A stretch of 64,000 bases of DNA from Rotaria sordida (lineage: Eukaryota > Rotifera > Eurotatoria > Philodinida > Philodinidae), in the NCBI GenBank assembly GCA_905250125.1, contig CAJNOL010000057.1, positions 124,001 through 188,000 on the forward strand, read 5' to 3'. A model generated the notes under the pieces. That model was not told where the DNA came from. It worked only from the letters and a program-made list of their open reading frames with translations, and made no database searches. Positions 25,701 through 38,612 of this stretch are shown here, one piece after another. A program made the translations under genes and the position numbers. The number at the start of each line of letters is the position of its first letter. The stretch's first letter is position 1.

Positions 25701-26090
25701 GGATTTTGATAATCAGCATAAGCAAATAAATGCATATCAGCATTACCAGCCTGAAATAAAAAAGATAAAAGTTTTTTTCTGTGGAAGAGAAGGTGGGGGG
25801 AAATAAAAACAACATACAATAACTCCAACACCAATTCCATCTACTTGACTTGTTATACATTTTTGATTATCATAATCAGTAAAATCATGAAAACGTAAAC
25901 CATCATCAATAGCATAGAATAGTACCATTTGATCGACAAATGCAATTGGTTGACCATAGTAACCATTTGTCCACCTAAATAAAATAAAAAATAAATTTGA
26001 TTTTTTTAATCGATTAAATAAATTCAAAACAAACCATCGTGAAAGTGTAAGAGGTTTAGCCGATTGTAAACGAGGTGCTCGTACAGCCAT
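14843..26090 (-). CDS. CFAP43: Cilia- and flagella-associated protein 43 (WDR96), complete 29-exon gene
   Basis: Axonemal protein of the inner-arm dynein f tether/tether-head complex, partner of CFAP44, needed for ciliary and sperm-flagellar beating (family knowledge). Exons in transcript order: 26090-26035, 25974-25818, 25750-25291, 25216-25121, 24081-22975, 22653-22451, 22389-22360, 22213-22178, 22073-21924, 21863-21736, 21673-21541, 21472-21380, 21324-21247, 20416-20291, 20227-20123, 20067-19867, 19802-19720, 19653-19356, 19250-19080, 19007-18879, 18812-18693, 18618-18338, 18272-18083, 16290-16178, 16118-15944, 15873-15800, 15733-15553, 15239-15086, 15012-14843. They sum to 5298 nt (1765 aa; human about 1665). 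The N-terminal 750 residues are WD-repeat-like and the rest is coiled coil. Diagnostic pieces: DMMGGVLQVRREDELKK, QIVLKQGQVEIE and the C-terminus AEVERLRMKTFPALVQ, very close to vertebrate CFAP43. The whole frame is intact. Confidence 0.95.
15240..15552 (-). repeat. Hairpin element filling a CFAP43 intron
   Basis: The left half (about 15284-15398) and right half (about 15399-15527) are reverse complements with mismatches: CTTATTCATAGATTGCTTA mirrors the region ending at 15520, and CACGAACATG mirrors CATGTTCGTG. The centre is a near-perfect palindrome around GCTAACATATGCTAGC. Nearly the whole intron is one potential hairpin. Confidence 0.8.
16291..18082 (-). other. 1.8-kb CFAP43 intron, no gene seen
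   Basis: It separates the exon at 18272-18083 from 16290-16178, and the frame is kept across it. A 76-codon ORF at 16974-17204 on the plus strand has no recognisable motif. I found no clear inverted repeat here. Confidence 0.7.
20435..21212 (+). repeat. Dispersed repeat family B, copy 1 (long form)
   Basis: The left end (TTAGTGCAATCCCT, then GCTGTTGCTAATCATAGGAAG and TTCTATCTACTTTACGACAC) matches the other family B copies. The right end near 21190-21212 (CACTCCATTTAGATCGTGTTT) matches the right end of copy 2. The interior is longer than in the other copies. It lies in the CFAP43 intron 20417-21246. Confidence 0.65.
22675..22950 (+). repeat. Dispersed repeat family B, copy 2
   Basis: It contains GCGCAATCCCTAAAATATTA, AACATGATGTAGCTACTGTT, CTATCTTGAGACACATTTCC and a right end with CAACACTTTTTTTAGATTGT. 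It is about 275 bp long, inside the CFAP43 intron 22654-22974. It shares both ends with copies at 20435, 33521 and (inverted) 27183. Confidence 0.75.
24163..24712. repeat. Foldback element, family A copy 2 (longest)
   Basis: About 550 bp with arms of about 260 bp. GTGTCAAAGTTCTCTTCAGT mirrors the right end containing AAAGCGATTTGACACTTAGA, AAGAGTTCGTGCTAATAGCT mirrors AGCTATTAGTCCGAACTCTT, and GAATAGTTTATTGTGAAAG mirrors CTTTTACAATAAACTAACC. Most of the element can fold into one hairpin. It sits in CFAP43 intron 24082-25120. Confidence 0.85.
24714..25025 (+). repeat. Dispersed repeat family C, copy 1
   Basis: It shares about 310 bp, same orientation, with 53066-53385: GTACTGTGTGCAAACTCCAG here against GTACTGTGTGCAAACTTCAG there, and GCTCAAGCAATTGAGC against ACTCAAGCAATTGAGC. 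It directly abuts the right end of family A copy 2, inside the same CFAP43 intron. Confidence 0.8.
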
Positions 26091-26338
26091 TAAATAGAAG
26101 ACAAGTTGATATTTTAGTTTTGTTTGCTACGAGAGAAAAAAAATCTTCTATAGCCATTTTGTATTTTTGAAACTAAGCAACAGCCATTGTGATGTCGTAC
26201 GAAGACATTCTGTTTCGATGATTAGACAACCAATGATAATATCCGTCAATTTTTCTTTCTGTTTTTTTTTCAAAAGAATTTCATTTTTTCGAAAGAAACA
26301 ACATTATAGATAAGAAATAAATTATTTTATATTCAGTT
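26091..26338. promoter_or_regulatory. Divergent CFAP43 / MPLKIP intergenic region
   Basis: The two start codons point away from each other and are 248 bp apart, so both core promoters must lie here or overlap the 5' ends. A pyrimidine tract ending TATATTCAG lies 2 nt before the MPLKIP ATG and looks like a 3' splice site. No TATA box position is convincing in this AT-rich sequence. Confidence 0.5.
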
Positions 26339-26887
26339 ATGAATCCAAATATGAATTCACAAGGAATTCCACCAAATGAATCACTTGATTCCTATCATTC
26401 ATTTGGTTCGAGTCCATCATCATGGCAAGAATCTCCAACTCGTTTTCGAGGACAAAATTATTCTCAAGGTAAATTTTAATCTTTTAATTACATTATTAAT
26501 TTTTCTTTTGTCATAGGTCCTTATCCAACATCTAGCTCTCGAATACGACAACATGGTGGTGGTTAGTGTTTTTTTTTCTTTTTATTATGTGATTTATTTC
26601 AATAATTATTTTTTTTTATAGATTTTTCGCAACGTGGTCGATATTCATATAATAAACGTGGTGGTGGCGCTTATCGTTCACATATTCGTGATAAAAACTT
26701 TGATCAACAACAAGAACAATCAGTCGATAATAATAATGAATATCAAACAACTATGATTAATTCTTCGAATCGTAAATTTAATAGTTTTTTTCGTACAAAT
26801 ATGTTAGAAGATCCTTGGATTAATATGAAACCAACAAAAGTACCATCTAATGGTACATCATTAGTATTTGATTCAACAAATCATTAA
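26339..26887 (+). CDS. MPLKIP: M-phase-specific PLK1-interacting protein homolog (TTDN1)
   Basis: Three exons, 26339-26468, 26517-26561 and 26622-26887, join in frame to about 146 aa (human 179). The protein is Ser/Pro/Gly/Arg-rich and apparently disordered, like the family. The key evidence is the C-terminal motif FFRTNMLEDPWINMKP, matching the family signature FKPSMLEDPW. In vertebrates the protein is nuclear, binds PLK1 and the lariat-debranching machinery, and its loss causes non-photosensitive trichothiodystrophy (family knowledge). The Gly/Arg block (SQRGRYSYNKRGGG) in exon 3 is typical. It is transcribed divergently from CFAP43. Confidence rests on one short motif plus composition. Confidence 0.75.
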
Positions 26888-28500
26888 AAATCTATACATA
26901 ATATATTTTTTTCTTTTTTGGTTTTTCATATTATTCAATTTGTTCTTTTTTTCATAATTATCTTATTTTCCAGATAATAACAAATACTCAATATTTCTAA
27001 AATATTTATCTTTATACAAATTTAAAATATTCATGATCAAGATATAATTATCTCTATTGAATACGAACGTTATGTTTAACGAAGAACAAGTGTATCAAGA
27101 AAAAAAAATTTATTTTTTGATAAATATTATTTTTTTTTTCCTATTTGTTTTGTTTGTTTTCATTTTGTGAAACTCTAATATAAAAAGTGTGTTGAAACAG
27201 AAATTACCATGAAAATGTCATAGGCCAAATCGATAGGTCGTGACAGACATAATACTGGGTCTGTCACATACTGTAACAGATGTTGTTGTTATATGATCAC
27301 AGATCATATATTAATAATGTTTCGTTAAACTACTTCCGTATTGTATTTTCAGAAGATTAAGTAAAAGGATGGATGAAGAAATGTGTCTCAAAATAGATAG
27401 CATAAAACAATGTTCCTGTGCTTAACAACAGCAGATACATGGTATTTCACATTTTAATCTTGTAAGGATTGCTTAAGCAGTTTTTTTTTGTAAATAAATC
27501 TATACGATATATACTGACATGTAATATACATGCATATGCTCTTTGTAGTTTTTATTTCAAAATTGTAAACGAGAAAGAAATATATAAATAGTATCGACCA
27601 TTGAGTAGATGTTTTTATCTTTTCGCAGATTAATATATGTACATATATAATAGGAGATAGTACGCCTTATCTACCGTTGTTTAATTCTAAATATAGTTCT
27701 GATGTTGTCATCAGTCTATATAGAAAACACAAAAACAATGGTCTTATGGTCTTTGTCAGAGAGTAAAAAAAGAAATGGTTGCTATTTGATTTATTCCAGA
27801 TGAATTTTTTAGTAAAACATAATAATACATATTTTCAATTAATTTATATATTAATTGATTCCATAAGAATGTTTTTATGTATAAAAATTAATTGATTGAC
27901 AAAACGAAAAAAAATATTGGCAGGTGATCGAGAAAGAAAAGAGAATTGAAGAAATAAGAAATGTTGTATAGTATCAAACATTGGAATGTGTTTGTTCTTA
28001 TTATTTGTCAAAATTCTTAACTAAATTTGACATATTTTTGGCTAATTATTTTTCTGTTTACTATCAACATCTATGGTTCAGAAAGTAGAAAGCAGGCTTT
28101 TGCTTTTTTTGTGTGTTTTTTCATTTCGAACGTATTATTATGACCACTATTTGAATTAACTATCATACAGAGAAGAACTCTTTTTTTCTGATAGTTACTA
28201 CTTGTCTGTTTTTTTCCATTATTTAAGATAAACTGCATTATACGTGCAACACCCACTAAATGCAAAAAATCCAGACCTATAGATAGACAAGCAGATGAAA
28301 AGAGAAAAAAAAGGGTCGAGATTGCAGTTTTTCTTCTCTGCTATTTATGACGAACAAAACATAGAAAAAAGAAACAGAGAAAGAGAGAAAAAAAATAACT
28401 CTGACGGTATTGTATAATGCTTTTCAAGGCTCATCTAATTCTATAAAAAAGACTAATCCACATCATCAATCGTATTTGCAGATATGCAAATTCATTCTAG
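26888..28500. other. Intergenic region MPLKIP-NDUFAF7
   Basis: The 1.6 kb holds an inverted family B copy (27183-27480) and otherwise AT-rich sequence with poly-T and poly-A runs. A purine-rich block (28300-28400) precedes the NDUFAF7 acceptor and may be near its promoter. No ORF is convincing. Confidence 0.6.
27183..27480 (-). repeat. Dispersed repeat family B, copy 3 (inverted)
   Basis: Read on the minus strand it starts with AAGCAATCCTTACAAGATTA, continues through CTATCTATTTTGAGACACAT and CGGAAGTAGTTTAACGAAAC, and ends with TTTCAACACACTTTTTA. This matches copies at 22675 and 33521. It lies downstream of MPLKIP. Confidence 0.75.
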
Positions 28501-30551
<2,051 letters not shown>

Positions 30552-30614
30552 ATAGAAAAAAAGAAATGAGACAATTTATTGTATAGATTATATTTTAAAA
30601 ATCTCTTATTTCAG
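30552..30614 (+). promoter_or_regulatory. 63-nt NDUFAF7-TKFC junction with 3' splice site abutting ATG
   Basis: Only 63 nt separate the NDUFAF7 stop from the TKFC ATG. The segment begins with an ATTAAA overlapping the stop and ends in CTCTTATTTCAG directly before ATG. That leaves little room for a separate promoter and has the form of a polyadenylation plus spliced-leader acceptor site. Confidence 0.55.
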
Positions 30615-32820
30615 ATGCCTGGATATTTTATAAACGAAATAAATTCATGTGTAGATGATTCACTTATTGGTTATGTTCGTGCACATAACCATTTAGAATT
30701 AATGGGTAGAGCTGTTATTGCACGATCTCAAGTTCCATCTGTGGCTATTATTAGTGGAAGTGGTTCTGGTCATGAACCAGCTACGGTACATTAAAAATGA
30801 ATAAATGATTCAAAAAAAAAAAACTTCAATTTATTTTTAGACTGGTTATGTTGGTCGTGGATTATTAAGTGCTTGTAAGTGAATATTTTAAAATGAATTA
30901 ACGAAAACAAAAAAACAAAAAAAGAAAAATTTTGATTTAATAGGTATATCAGGTTCAATATTTGCATCACCACCATCATCTGATATCCTTCGACTTATTA
31001 TTGAAATGAAACGTCGTGGTGCTAAACAAATACTTTTAATTATTCTTAATTATACAGGCGATCGACTTAATTTTGGTTTAGCTATGGAACGTGCACGAGA
31101 ATTATCGATTGACATTGATATGTTGGTTGTAGCCGATGATGCTGCTGTTGATAGTGCTATTGGGTAGATCAAAGAACAAAATCAATTTCTTTATTAAATC
31201 GAATATTTTTATTTTTGTAGACCTCGAGGTTTAGCTGGAGCATTGTTAATAATTAAAATAGCTGGTGCTTTAGCTGAACAAGGCAAAAATATGAATGAAA
31301 TTGTTGATATTTGTCAAAAAGTACGAGGTCATTTACGTACAATTGGTTTATCGGCTTCAGGTGTTCATCCACCAGGTCAACAGAAAGCATTTGAGGTATA
31401 GTTTATTATTGTAATTTTATAGAAAAATAAAACAAATATTTTTGTTTGTCTATTTTTTCTTTTCTAATTTAATTTAGTTACTTGATGATGAAATGGAACT
31501 TGGTATGGGCATTCATGGTGAAAGTGGTGCACAAAGATTAAAACTATTATCATCACAACAAACAATAGATTTAGCATTTGGTCAACTTTTTCGTGGTACA
31601 CGTGCACTTGATATTAAACAAGAGGATAATGTACTTCTTTTTGTCAATAATCTTGGTTTGTTTGATTGATTGTTTTCTTTTTATTTATATAGTTTATTTA
31701 TTTTTAGGTGGTTGCTCAAATCTTGAATTAGGTATTATTATTAAAGATGCTATTGAAAGTTTAGAACGTCGTGCAATACATGTTAAACGTATTATATGTG
31801 GTGAAATGATGACATCATTGAATATGAAAGGTTTTTCATTAACTGTACTTAAATTAACAACAGATATGAATTCAACAATATTAAATCTACTTGATTTACC
31901 AACAGATGCATTTGCTTGGCCAAAAACAATTAGTCCAGTACAATTATCAAGTAGTATTCAAATATTATCGGATTCATTAGAATTTAATGAACAACTTAGT
32001 ACAGAATTTATTAATAAGTAAGAAATATTTTTTAAATGAATAGCAAAAGTAAAATTTATCATTTTTTAATTTTTAGTGACTCTCAATTATTATTTGAATC
32101 ATCTATTGCTGAATTAGTTAATCAAGCACTTCAAGCAATTATTAAAACACTTCATAGTGAAACAGATAAACTTAATCAATTAGATGCTGCTTCAGGTGAT
32201 GGTGATACAGGTATAGCATTTGCTCGAGCAGCTGATACAATGGCACAAGATCTTGTTAATGGAAAATTAAAATTTGATCGTCCTTCATCACTTTTTCGTC
32301 GTCTTGGTCTTATTGCTGAAAGTCGAATGGGTGGTACATGTGGAGCAAGTAAAAAAAAAACAAAAGAAATTATTTTAAAGTTCAATTAAATCCATTCATT
32401 TGATGTATACTTTTTTTAGTTTGTGGTCTTTTTTTTGCTGCTACTGCAAAAAATTTATTATTAACTCAATCAAGTACAATAATCGAAGGTCTTGGTAATG
32501 CATTTGAAGCTGGAATACAAACAGTTGAATCATATGCACGTGTACAACCAGGAGATAAAAGTTTATTAGATGCTCTTATTCCAACTGTTGATTTTATTAA
32601 ATCAAAATGTACACAACAAAGTTTTACATCAGAAGATTGGAAAGAATTAGCAATAGTTGCTGAACGAGCTGCACAAGAAACAAAAAATCTTGTTGCAAAA
32701 GTCGGTCGAGCTTCATATACAAAATCAATGGATGCACAATTTGTTGATCCCGGTGCTTATGCAGTTGCAATTATTCTTGGAGCAATTAGTGACGTCTTTA
32801 GTAAAGCAGCCGTTCATTAA
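30615..32820 (+). CDS. TKFC: Triokinase/FMN cyclase (dihydroxyacetone kinase)
   Basis: Eight exons: 30615-30785, 30841-30874, 30944-31163, 31221-31395, 31478-31655, 31708-32017, 32077-32348, 32420-32820. They give about 586 aa (human 575). The enzyme phosphorylates dihydroxyacetone and glyceraldehyde with ATP and can release cyclic FMN from FAD (family knowledge). The N-terminal DhaK domain shows SGSGSGHEPAT, NYTGDRLNFGLA and MGIHGE, whose His is the covalent substrate-binding residue. The C-terminal DhaL domain shows the metal/ATP motif ASGDGDTG, MGGTCGA and KVGRASYTKS. All key residues are present, so it is probably active. Cytosolic; no targeting signal seen. It follows NDUFAF7 in the same orientation after 63 nt. 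Confidence 0.95.
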
Positions 32821-33288
32821 TAATACTTTGACATATTTTTTTTTGCAATAAGGAATGTTTGTTTTTTTCATGAATTATCTCTATCTAATCGCTTCGTTGT
32901 TTTTTTTTGTGCATTCTTCATATGCTATTTGCTCTATTGTTTTTCATGTATTTCTATTTAATTATGCGCTGTAGATCTTAGTTATGATTCCATTGAAATG
33001 AAATATTGAATTATTCAAAAAAAAAAGAAAGTGCAATGAAATAGTAATCCAAATCTAACAGAAGTGATTGACAACTATTTTAATTATTTAATATTTAAAA
33101 TTTTTATAATGACTTTAACAATTAGTTTTCATATTTTATACTTTTTTTTTTACATTGTACGAAAATCCATGGGTGCATTTTTAATAAATATTTTTCTATG
33201 CATATGTGTGTGTGTGTGTGTGTATGTTTTGGATAGTAATATCAATAAAAACTTTATGATGATGATTAAGTTTGTACTATTATTATAG
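32821..33288 (+). other. TKFC-TRMT6 spacer
   Basis: The 468 nt are AT-rich with a TG microsatellite (33205-33222) and end in ATTATTATAG immediately before the TRMT6 ATG. No gene seen. Confidence 0.65.
33205..33222. repeat. (TG)n microsatellite
   Basis: About nine TG units just upstream of TRMT6. Confidence 0.9.
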
Positions 33289-36200
33289 ATGTCAACATTT
33301 AAAGATGGTGATCATGCAGTTTTAACCTGTCATGATCGAACAAAAATAGTACAAATTCGAAAAGGACGGTAAGAAAAAGAGTTTGTTTTTCATATTTAAT
33401 TTAATTTAGAATTCTTAGAAGAGATTAAAATAAACATATGCACTAAGAAGAACTACTCGAAATATCATATGACTTATGATTCAGTCGTATTTAATATGAA
33501 TAGATCTTTATAAAATTAAAAAGCTGTTAGTCTAATCTCTCTGGAATTACAATGTGAAACACGATGTAGCTGCTGCTGCTGCTACTAATTACAAGGAGAT
33601 TGCTTTATTCCATCTATTTTGGGATACATTTCTTCACCATCGTTTTACTTAATCCTTCAGAAATGCAATAAGGAAGTAGTTTAACAAGACATTATTGATA
33701 TATGATCTATGATGCGGAGGATGGAGAGATCTAAATTTTTATTCTTATACTTCAGCAATCCTTTTAGACCGTATTTCTCAAAACAGTATAGATGAATTCA
33801 TGTCTATGACCGCTCCTTCCGAACTTATCATGTTTTATTGAGATTCAAGCATATAGTAAAATATTTTAAGCAATTTTGCATATAATCAAGTATCACAGTT
33901 CTCGAAGTATTAAATGTTTAATATCTTGAGCAGCGTGTGTACAGTGTACTGTTCATTGATTAGATAAAAAATATATTCCAATTAGCGTTTTTCTTGCGTA
34001 AGGATTTACTTTCCGTTTATTATTTGGAATAACAAAAATGAACAAATGAGTAGTCATTGCAATAATTAGAGTGTGGGTGTGTGTAGAAGTAGAAAAGACC
34101 TATTCTCAGATTCACACCTACATCACCCACGCCGACACTCTATCTTCTGACAAATAATCTACAGAAAGTAAATCCTCACATAATAAAAATGCTAATCGGA
34201 TTATTTTTTTATGTAATTAACGAATAGCAAATGTATGAAAAAGTAAACAGAATGAACTCTTGTGTCAAAAACATTCGATAAACTACGAGATTTATTCATG
34301 AGAAAAATTTTCATGATCTACTCCTACTAATAATATGAAATCGTTACTGGTAAGATATTTAAGGCAATACTCTCAAAAATTAAATTTTCATTAAATATGA
34401 ATATGTATTGTGATCAATTATCTAATATAATGAAAAAGAATTGAAAAAAGAATTTAATTGTTCCATTGGGTCGTTGAGAGTGCCACCAATATATAAATAA
34501 TTATGTCAAGCAAATAATATATTTTCATATGTCATGTTAAATCTCTAAACATTATTAAAAAAAAAGAAAGAAACTCTGTAACATAGATGTCCATCGTGAC
34601 GCAGAGAACTACACAAAAAGTTACCAACGCCGCCTCGATAGTCTTAGAGAAAAATCTTTTCCGTCAATGTCCTAAATTAATATAGTTAGATTGAATGGGT
34701 CAGGCTCACTACGATTCTGATCGTGGAATTTGTAGAAACTCAATTCGAGTGCAAATTAATGCAATTTTATAATCTTCGTAAAAAAGGATTTGCCGCTACC
34801 GTGACAGTATTTTTGAAATATCTTCCGTGTCGTCATGGGCATCTCTGCTGTGTAGTTATGTTTATAAATATAAGTACATGTAGAAACCATTTTCCTATTC
34901 CAATATACGTTCTAATATATTTTCTTTTAGTCCAATTTTTATCGATAAAAATAAAATATTTCTCGATCGTCTTATTGATCAACGTGATGGATCATATTTT
35001 GAACTTAAAGATAAATATTTATGCAACATTGATACAAATCAAGCTAAGAAATTTATTCAAACAGGTTGAAAATTCTCAATATATTAAATAAAAATGAAGA
35101 AAAACAAAAATATTGTCTTCTTTTTTTCTATAGAAGATATATCATCAGACAATGCTGGTCAAGATAATCGAGATTTATGTGATGATGGTAGTGTTAATCA
35201 AACATTACAACATGAAGAAATAGAACAATTAAAATCTGAAGGTGTATCAGGTCAATTAATTATATCTCAGCTTGTATCAAAAAGTGCAACATTTGAAAAG
35301 AAAACTGCTTTTTCTCAACAAAAATATTTGAATAAAAAAAAGAAAAAGTAACATCGATATGTTCTTTTTTGATCAAATCTTATCCATCTGTTTTCTTAAA
35401 AGATATATTCTAATTTATCGAGCATGGAAGCCAAGTATTCGTCTATTATGTCAAGCATATACACATGATCTTCAAAAAATTTTGTATTTATCGTTGATTC
35501 AATTATCTTTTAAATTATATATATATATAATTTTTATTGAAGGTATTTAAGACGTGATACATTAGCTATGCTTTTATCATTATCAAATATAAGTAATGGT
35601 TCAAATGTTGCTATTGTTGAATCATGTCAAGGAATTATATTAGCTTCTGTAATTCAACGTTGTGCTGGTGGAAATGGATTTATATTTAATTTAACACCAG
35701 CTGGTGAAAAAAATTCAACTTCGTAAGTTTAAAACGATAAAAAATAAAACAACATAAGTATTAATACCAAATTTCTTATTTTTTTTCTAGTCCATGTTGT
35801 GATTTTATGGATTTCTCAAATGAATATACAACGAATGTTTATACAATTCCGATTGAAAATGTTGGTAAGTATGATATAAATGAAAACTGTTTAAAGTAAT
35901 TGTTCATCGATTTTTTTTTGTTGTTTTAGGTGATCTAAATACTATTGAACGAGCTAATCAAGCAAAACCAATAGAAAAACCAACAAATGAAAAAACTTTA
36001 CAAGCATTAGAACGACGACAACGACGCCTTGATGGTTTACAATTATTTGAAAAAACAAAACTTAATAGGTAAAATTAGTTTTATTTGAATTAAAAAAGAA
36101 AAGATTCTTTGTTCTATTCATTTTATTTAGTTTAATTATTGCAAGTAAATATGATTCACTTTCAATTTTACAACATCTTATCGATTATCTAGCATTATCT

Positions 36201-38612
36201 TCACATTTTGTGATTTATTCTCAAACTGTTCAAGTAAAATAATCAGTCTATTAAGTTTTTTTTTAATTAAAAAACTTTTTCTTGAATTGATTTAGAATTT
36301 ACTTGAATGTTATCAATTTTTGAAAAAACGTGGTGGTAATATTCATGTCGAAATAGCCGACTCATGGTTAAGAGAATATCAGGTTAGAACACCAAATATT
36401 TTTAGTCTTACGAATAGAAGAATTCAATTAAGACTACCAGTGTAATCTGATGAGAGCTGGAGAGAACTCACAAGGGAAGTTCCTCAATTGATTAATCATT
36501 TTTGAGTCGAATCTACGTACATCATATAGATTCTAGTGAGTTAAGAATATTCGAAAAACAGTTCAGGACATTAGCTTATTGCTGCTGACGAGGAAGCCAC
36601 TTCACATGTCAAATCGAGACGATATTCATTTGATGATTAATAGAAAATTCTTGAATGGTTTGATTTTCTGGAACTTTGATCCTTGAGATATCGAAATTTT
36701 ATTGGGTTATCGTAAAATAACACGATATCATGATAGCAATAAACTAAGGACTCGAACTCTTTGTAGGGTATTTACAACTTATTAGAGTCTACATGATGCA
36801 CATAGTCTCGATCCAAAAGCGATGAATCCGTTGAGGACTCTCCTCATCAGGCTTCCCTACAAACGGTTGAGTTTCGCTTAAAAATGGACCTGAGCTCCTT
36901 CAAAAGCGTTACCAGAGGATCTTCGTTCCCTTTACAGGCATGGTCAAGTGCCTGAGCCTCTCCTACAATTTTTTTCTGATTATGTCACTGATTAAAACTA
37001 GTTAAATAATATCTATTGTAGCTTTATCTCTCTAAATTTAAAAACACTTTTTTCGTTTTTTCTATCCAATTAAACTACAAGTTGGGTAAACATGTTTTTC
37101 CAGAGGGTAACCGTCTGATTTCAAATGACATTAACAACAAGTTTTATACTAAATTAAAGTGCGTCAAAAAATGGGATTTATTAATGCTAAATAGTAAGGA
37201 TTATGACAACTTTTCAGTGTTGAATTTAGGAAATTCCTAAGGTTTTATGCCATATAAGCAAAGAAAAATTCCTTTCATGAGTCAGTTCAAACTAAATCGC
37301 ACATAAAATGATGAACATCAAAAGGTAATATTTATTTTTTTAAGATTTGATGAATATAATCAATAATCAGTATAATAACCATTAGTGTTTTTATAGCAGG
37401 AAGATGAAATGGATACGAATATAATATAATTTGAAATAGATCAATGTTTTTTTTCCATGTTTGCCAAAACACATGAAATCTGGTTTTCTTAGAGTTTTTT
37501 CATCATAACGATTGTGTTCCATCTCTGATAGCAGGTTTTTTTTTCAGTTTCATTTTTGTCTATTTTTTTCGATATTTTCAGGTCAGATATCGGAGTATTT
37601 TGTGATATTCATCATTTTAAATGAGATCTAGTTTGACATGCTTCGTGAAAAGAAATTTTCTATGTTGATATGGCGTCGAATTTTAGGAATCGTCTGAATT
37701 CGACACTGAAAACTTGTCATAATTCTGACTATTTAGTATTGACAAATCCTATTGCTGATCCCCTTTGATTTGGTATAAAATTTGTTATTGATGTAATTTA
37801 AAAGCACAGCGTTACCCTCTGAAAAAACATTTTTACCCACCCTGTAAATTTCACAGTTGACTACTTCATTAATTGGATTCTTATTTATTCTAAATTATAC
37901 GACCAATAACAATAGTGAATCGTCAGTATAAAAAAAAAGCACCTGATTTATGTACACTGTAAAATAATAATACGGTCCATTTGAGTTTTGCTTAAGATTA
38001 AATAGAGTGCAATATTTGCTTTATTTACATCTCGTTAGTGTTTAAATCATCCGAGCAAAAAGACTGATTGCCTCGAACGATCGATGAATCATTTTGCCAA
38101 TAGTTCTTTTCTGAATTTTAAATCAAGAGAAATAAATATAAATTTTTCCTAACTAGAATAGAAATCAATCATTAACATCTAGAGTTTAAGATTCATTTAA
38201 TACTTATTTCTTGAAGCTTAAAAATAAATATGAAAATATAATAATTTATAATTGGAAATAAAACTTTTCGGCAAAATAAAAACTATACTCCAGACAATTC
38301 GAAAGAAAAAGTTGTCTTCCGGTAGATGTATTTTGGAATATTCTATTATATTTAATGATAAAAAATGATTTCCTCTTCTACGTTATTAAAAAAACATGAT
38401 ATATTGAATTGTCCTTGACACGTAAAGAAAAATGCACTTATCTGTCCTTCAATATATTTTGACATTATCATAAAATCACATTTCACACTTAAATTCTATG
38501 AATAATCTTAATATAAATTTATTTTTAGATTCTTGACGAACGAACTCATCCATTTATTCGTATGTCTGGAGCAAGTGGATACTTGCTCAGTGGTATGATT
38601 GTTCAATCATAA
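33289..38612 (+). CDS. TRMT6: tRNA (adenine-58-N1)-methyltransferase non-catalytic subunit
   Basis: Ten exons: 33289-33368, 34931-35064, 35134-35347, 35403-35483, 35543-35722, 35791-35864, 35930-36068, 36131-36233, 36296-36382, 38529-38612. They join in frame to about 391 aa (human 497; yeast Gcd10). The protein pairs with TRMT61A to make m1A58 in tRNA, including initiator tRNA (family knowledge). Seen: N-terminal GDHAVLTCHD; NGS-like FELKDKYL; the family helix EEIEQLKSEGVSGQLIISQL; then KKKKKYILIYRAWKPSIRLL; a degenerate Rossmann part with SNGSNVAIVESCQGIILASV; ASKYDSLSILQHLIDYLA; and a C-terminus ERTHPFIRMSGASGYLLSG. A splice AG abuts the ATG. Two introns are long (1562 and 2146 nt) and repeat-filled. 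It is shorter than human mainly in the linker. Confidence 0.93.
33521..33780 (+). repeat. Dispersed repeat family B, copy 4
   Basis: GCTGTTAGTCTAATCTCTCT, AACACGATGTAGCTGCTGCT, GATACATTTCTTCACCATCG, GAAGTAGTTTAACAAGACAT and the right end CAGCAATCCTTTTAGACCGT match the other family B copies. It lies in TRMT6 intron 1. Confidence 0.75.
33977..34201. repeat. Small palindromic MITE-like element
   Basis: TCCAATTAGCGTTTTTCTTG with AAGGATTTACTTTCCG on the left mirrors CAGAAAGTAAATCCTCACAT and AAAAATGCTAATCGGA on the right. A second inner palindrome lies around GAGTGTGGGTG / CACCCACGCCGACACTC. About 225 bp, in TRMT6 intron 1, no ORF. Confidence 0.8.
36440..36850. repeat. Foldback element, family A copy 3
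   Basis: It shares CATTAGCTTATTGCTGCTGA and AACAGTTCAGGACATTAGC on the left, and AGTCTACATGATGCACATAG and CGATCCAAAAGCGATG on the right, with copies at 3578 and 24163, and it has the same hairpin layout. It lies in TRMT6 intron 36383-38528. Confidence 0.7.
37081..37843. repeat. Inverted-repeat element, about 205-bp arms
   Basis: The left arm 37081-37288 starts GTTGGGTAAACATGTTTTTC and contains TGACAACTTTTCAGTGTTGA. The right arm 37634-37843 is its diverged reverse complement, ending CATTTTTACCCACCCTG. The spacer is about 345 bp without a convincing ORF. It lies in TRMT6 intron 36383-38528, probably a non-autonomous DNA transposon. Confidence 0.85.

Noticed and set aside
34723..35091. 122-codon ORF upstream of TRMT6 exon 2
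   Set aside because: Most of it is intronic and it reads exon 2 in the wrong frame.
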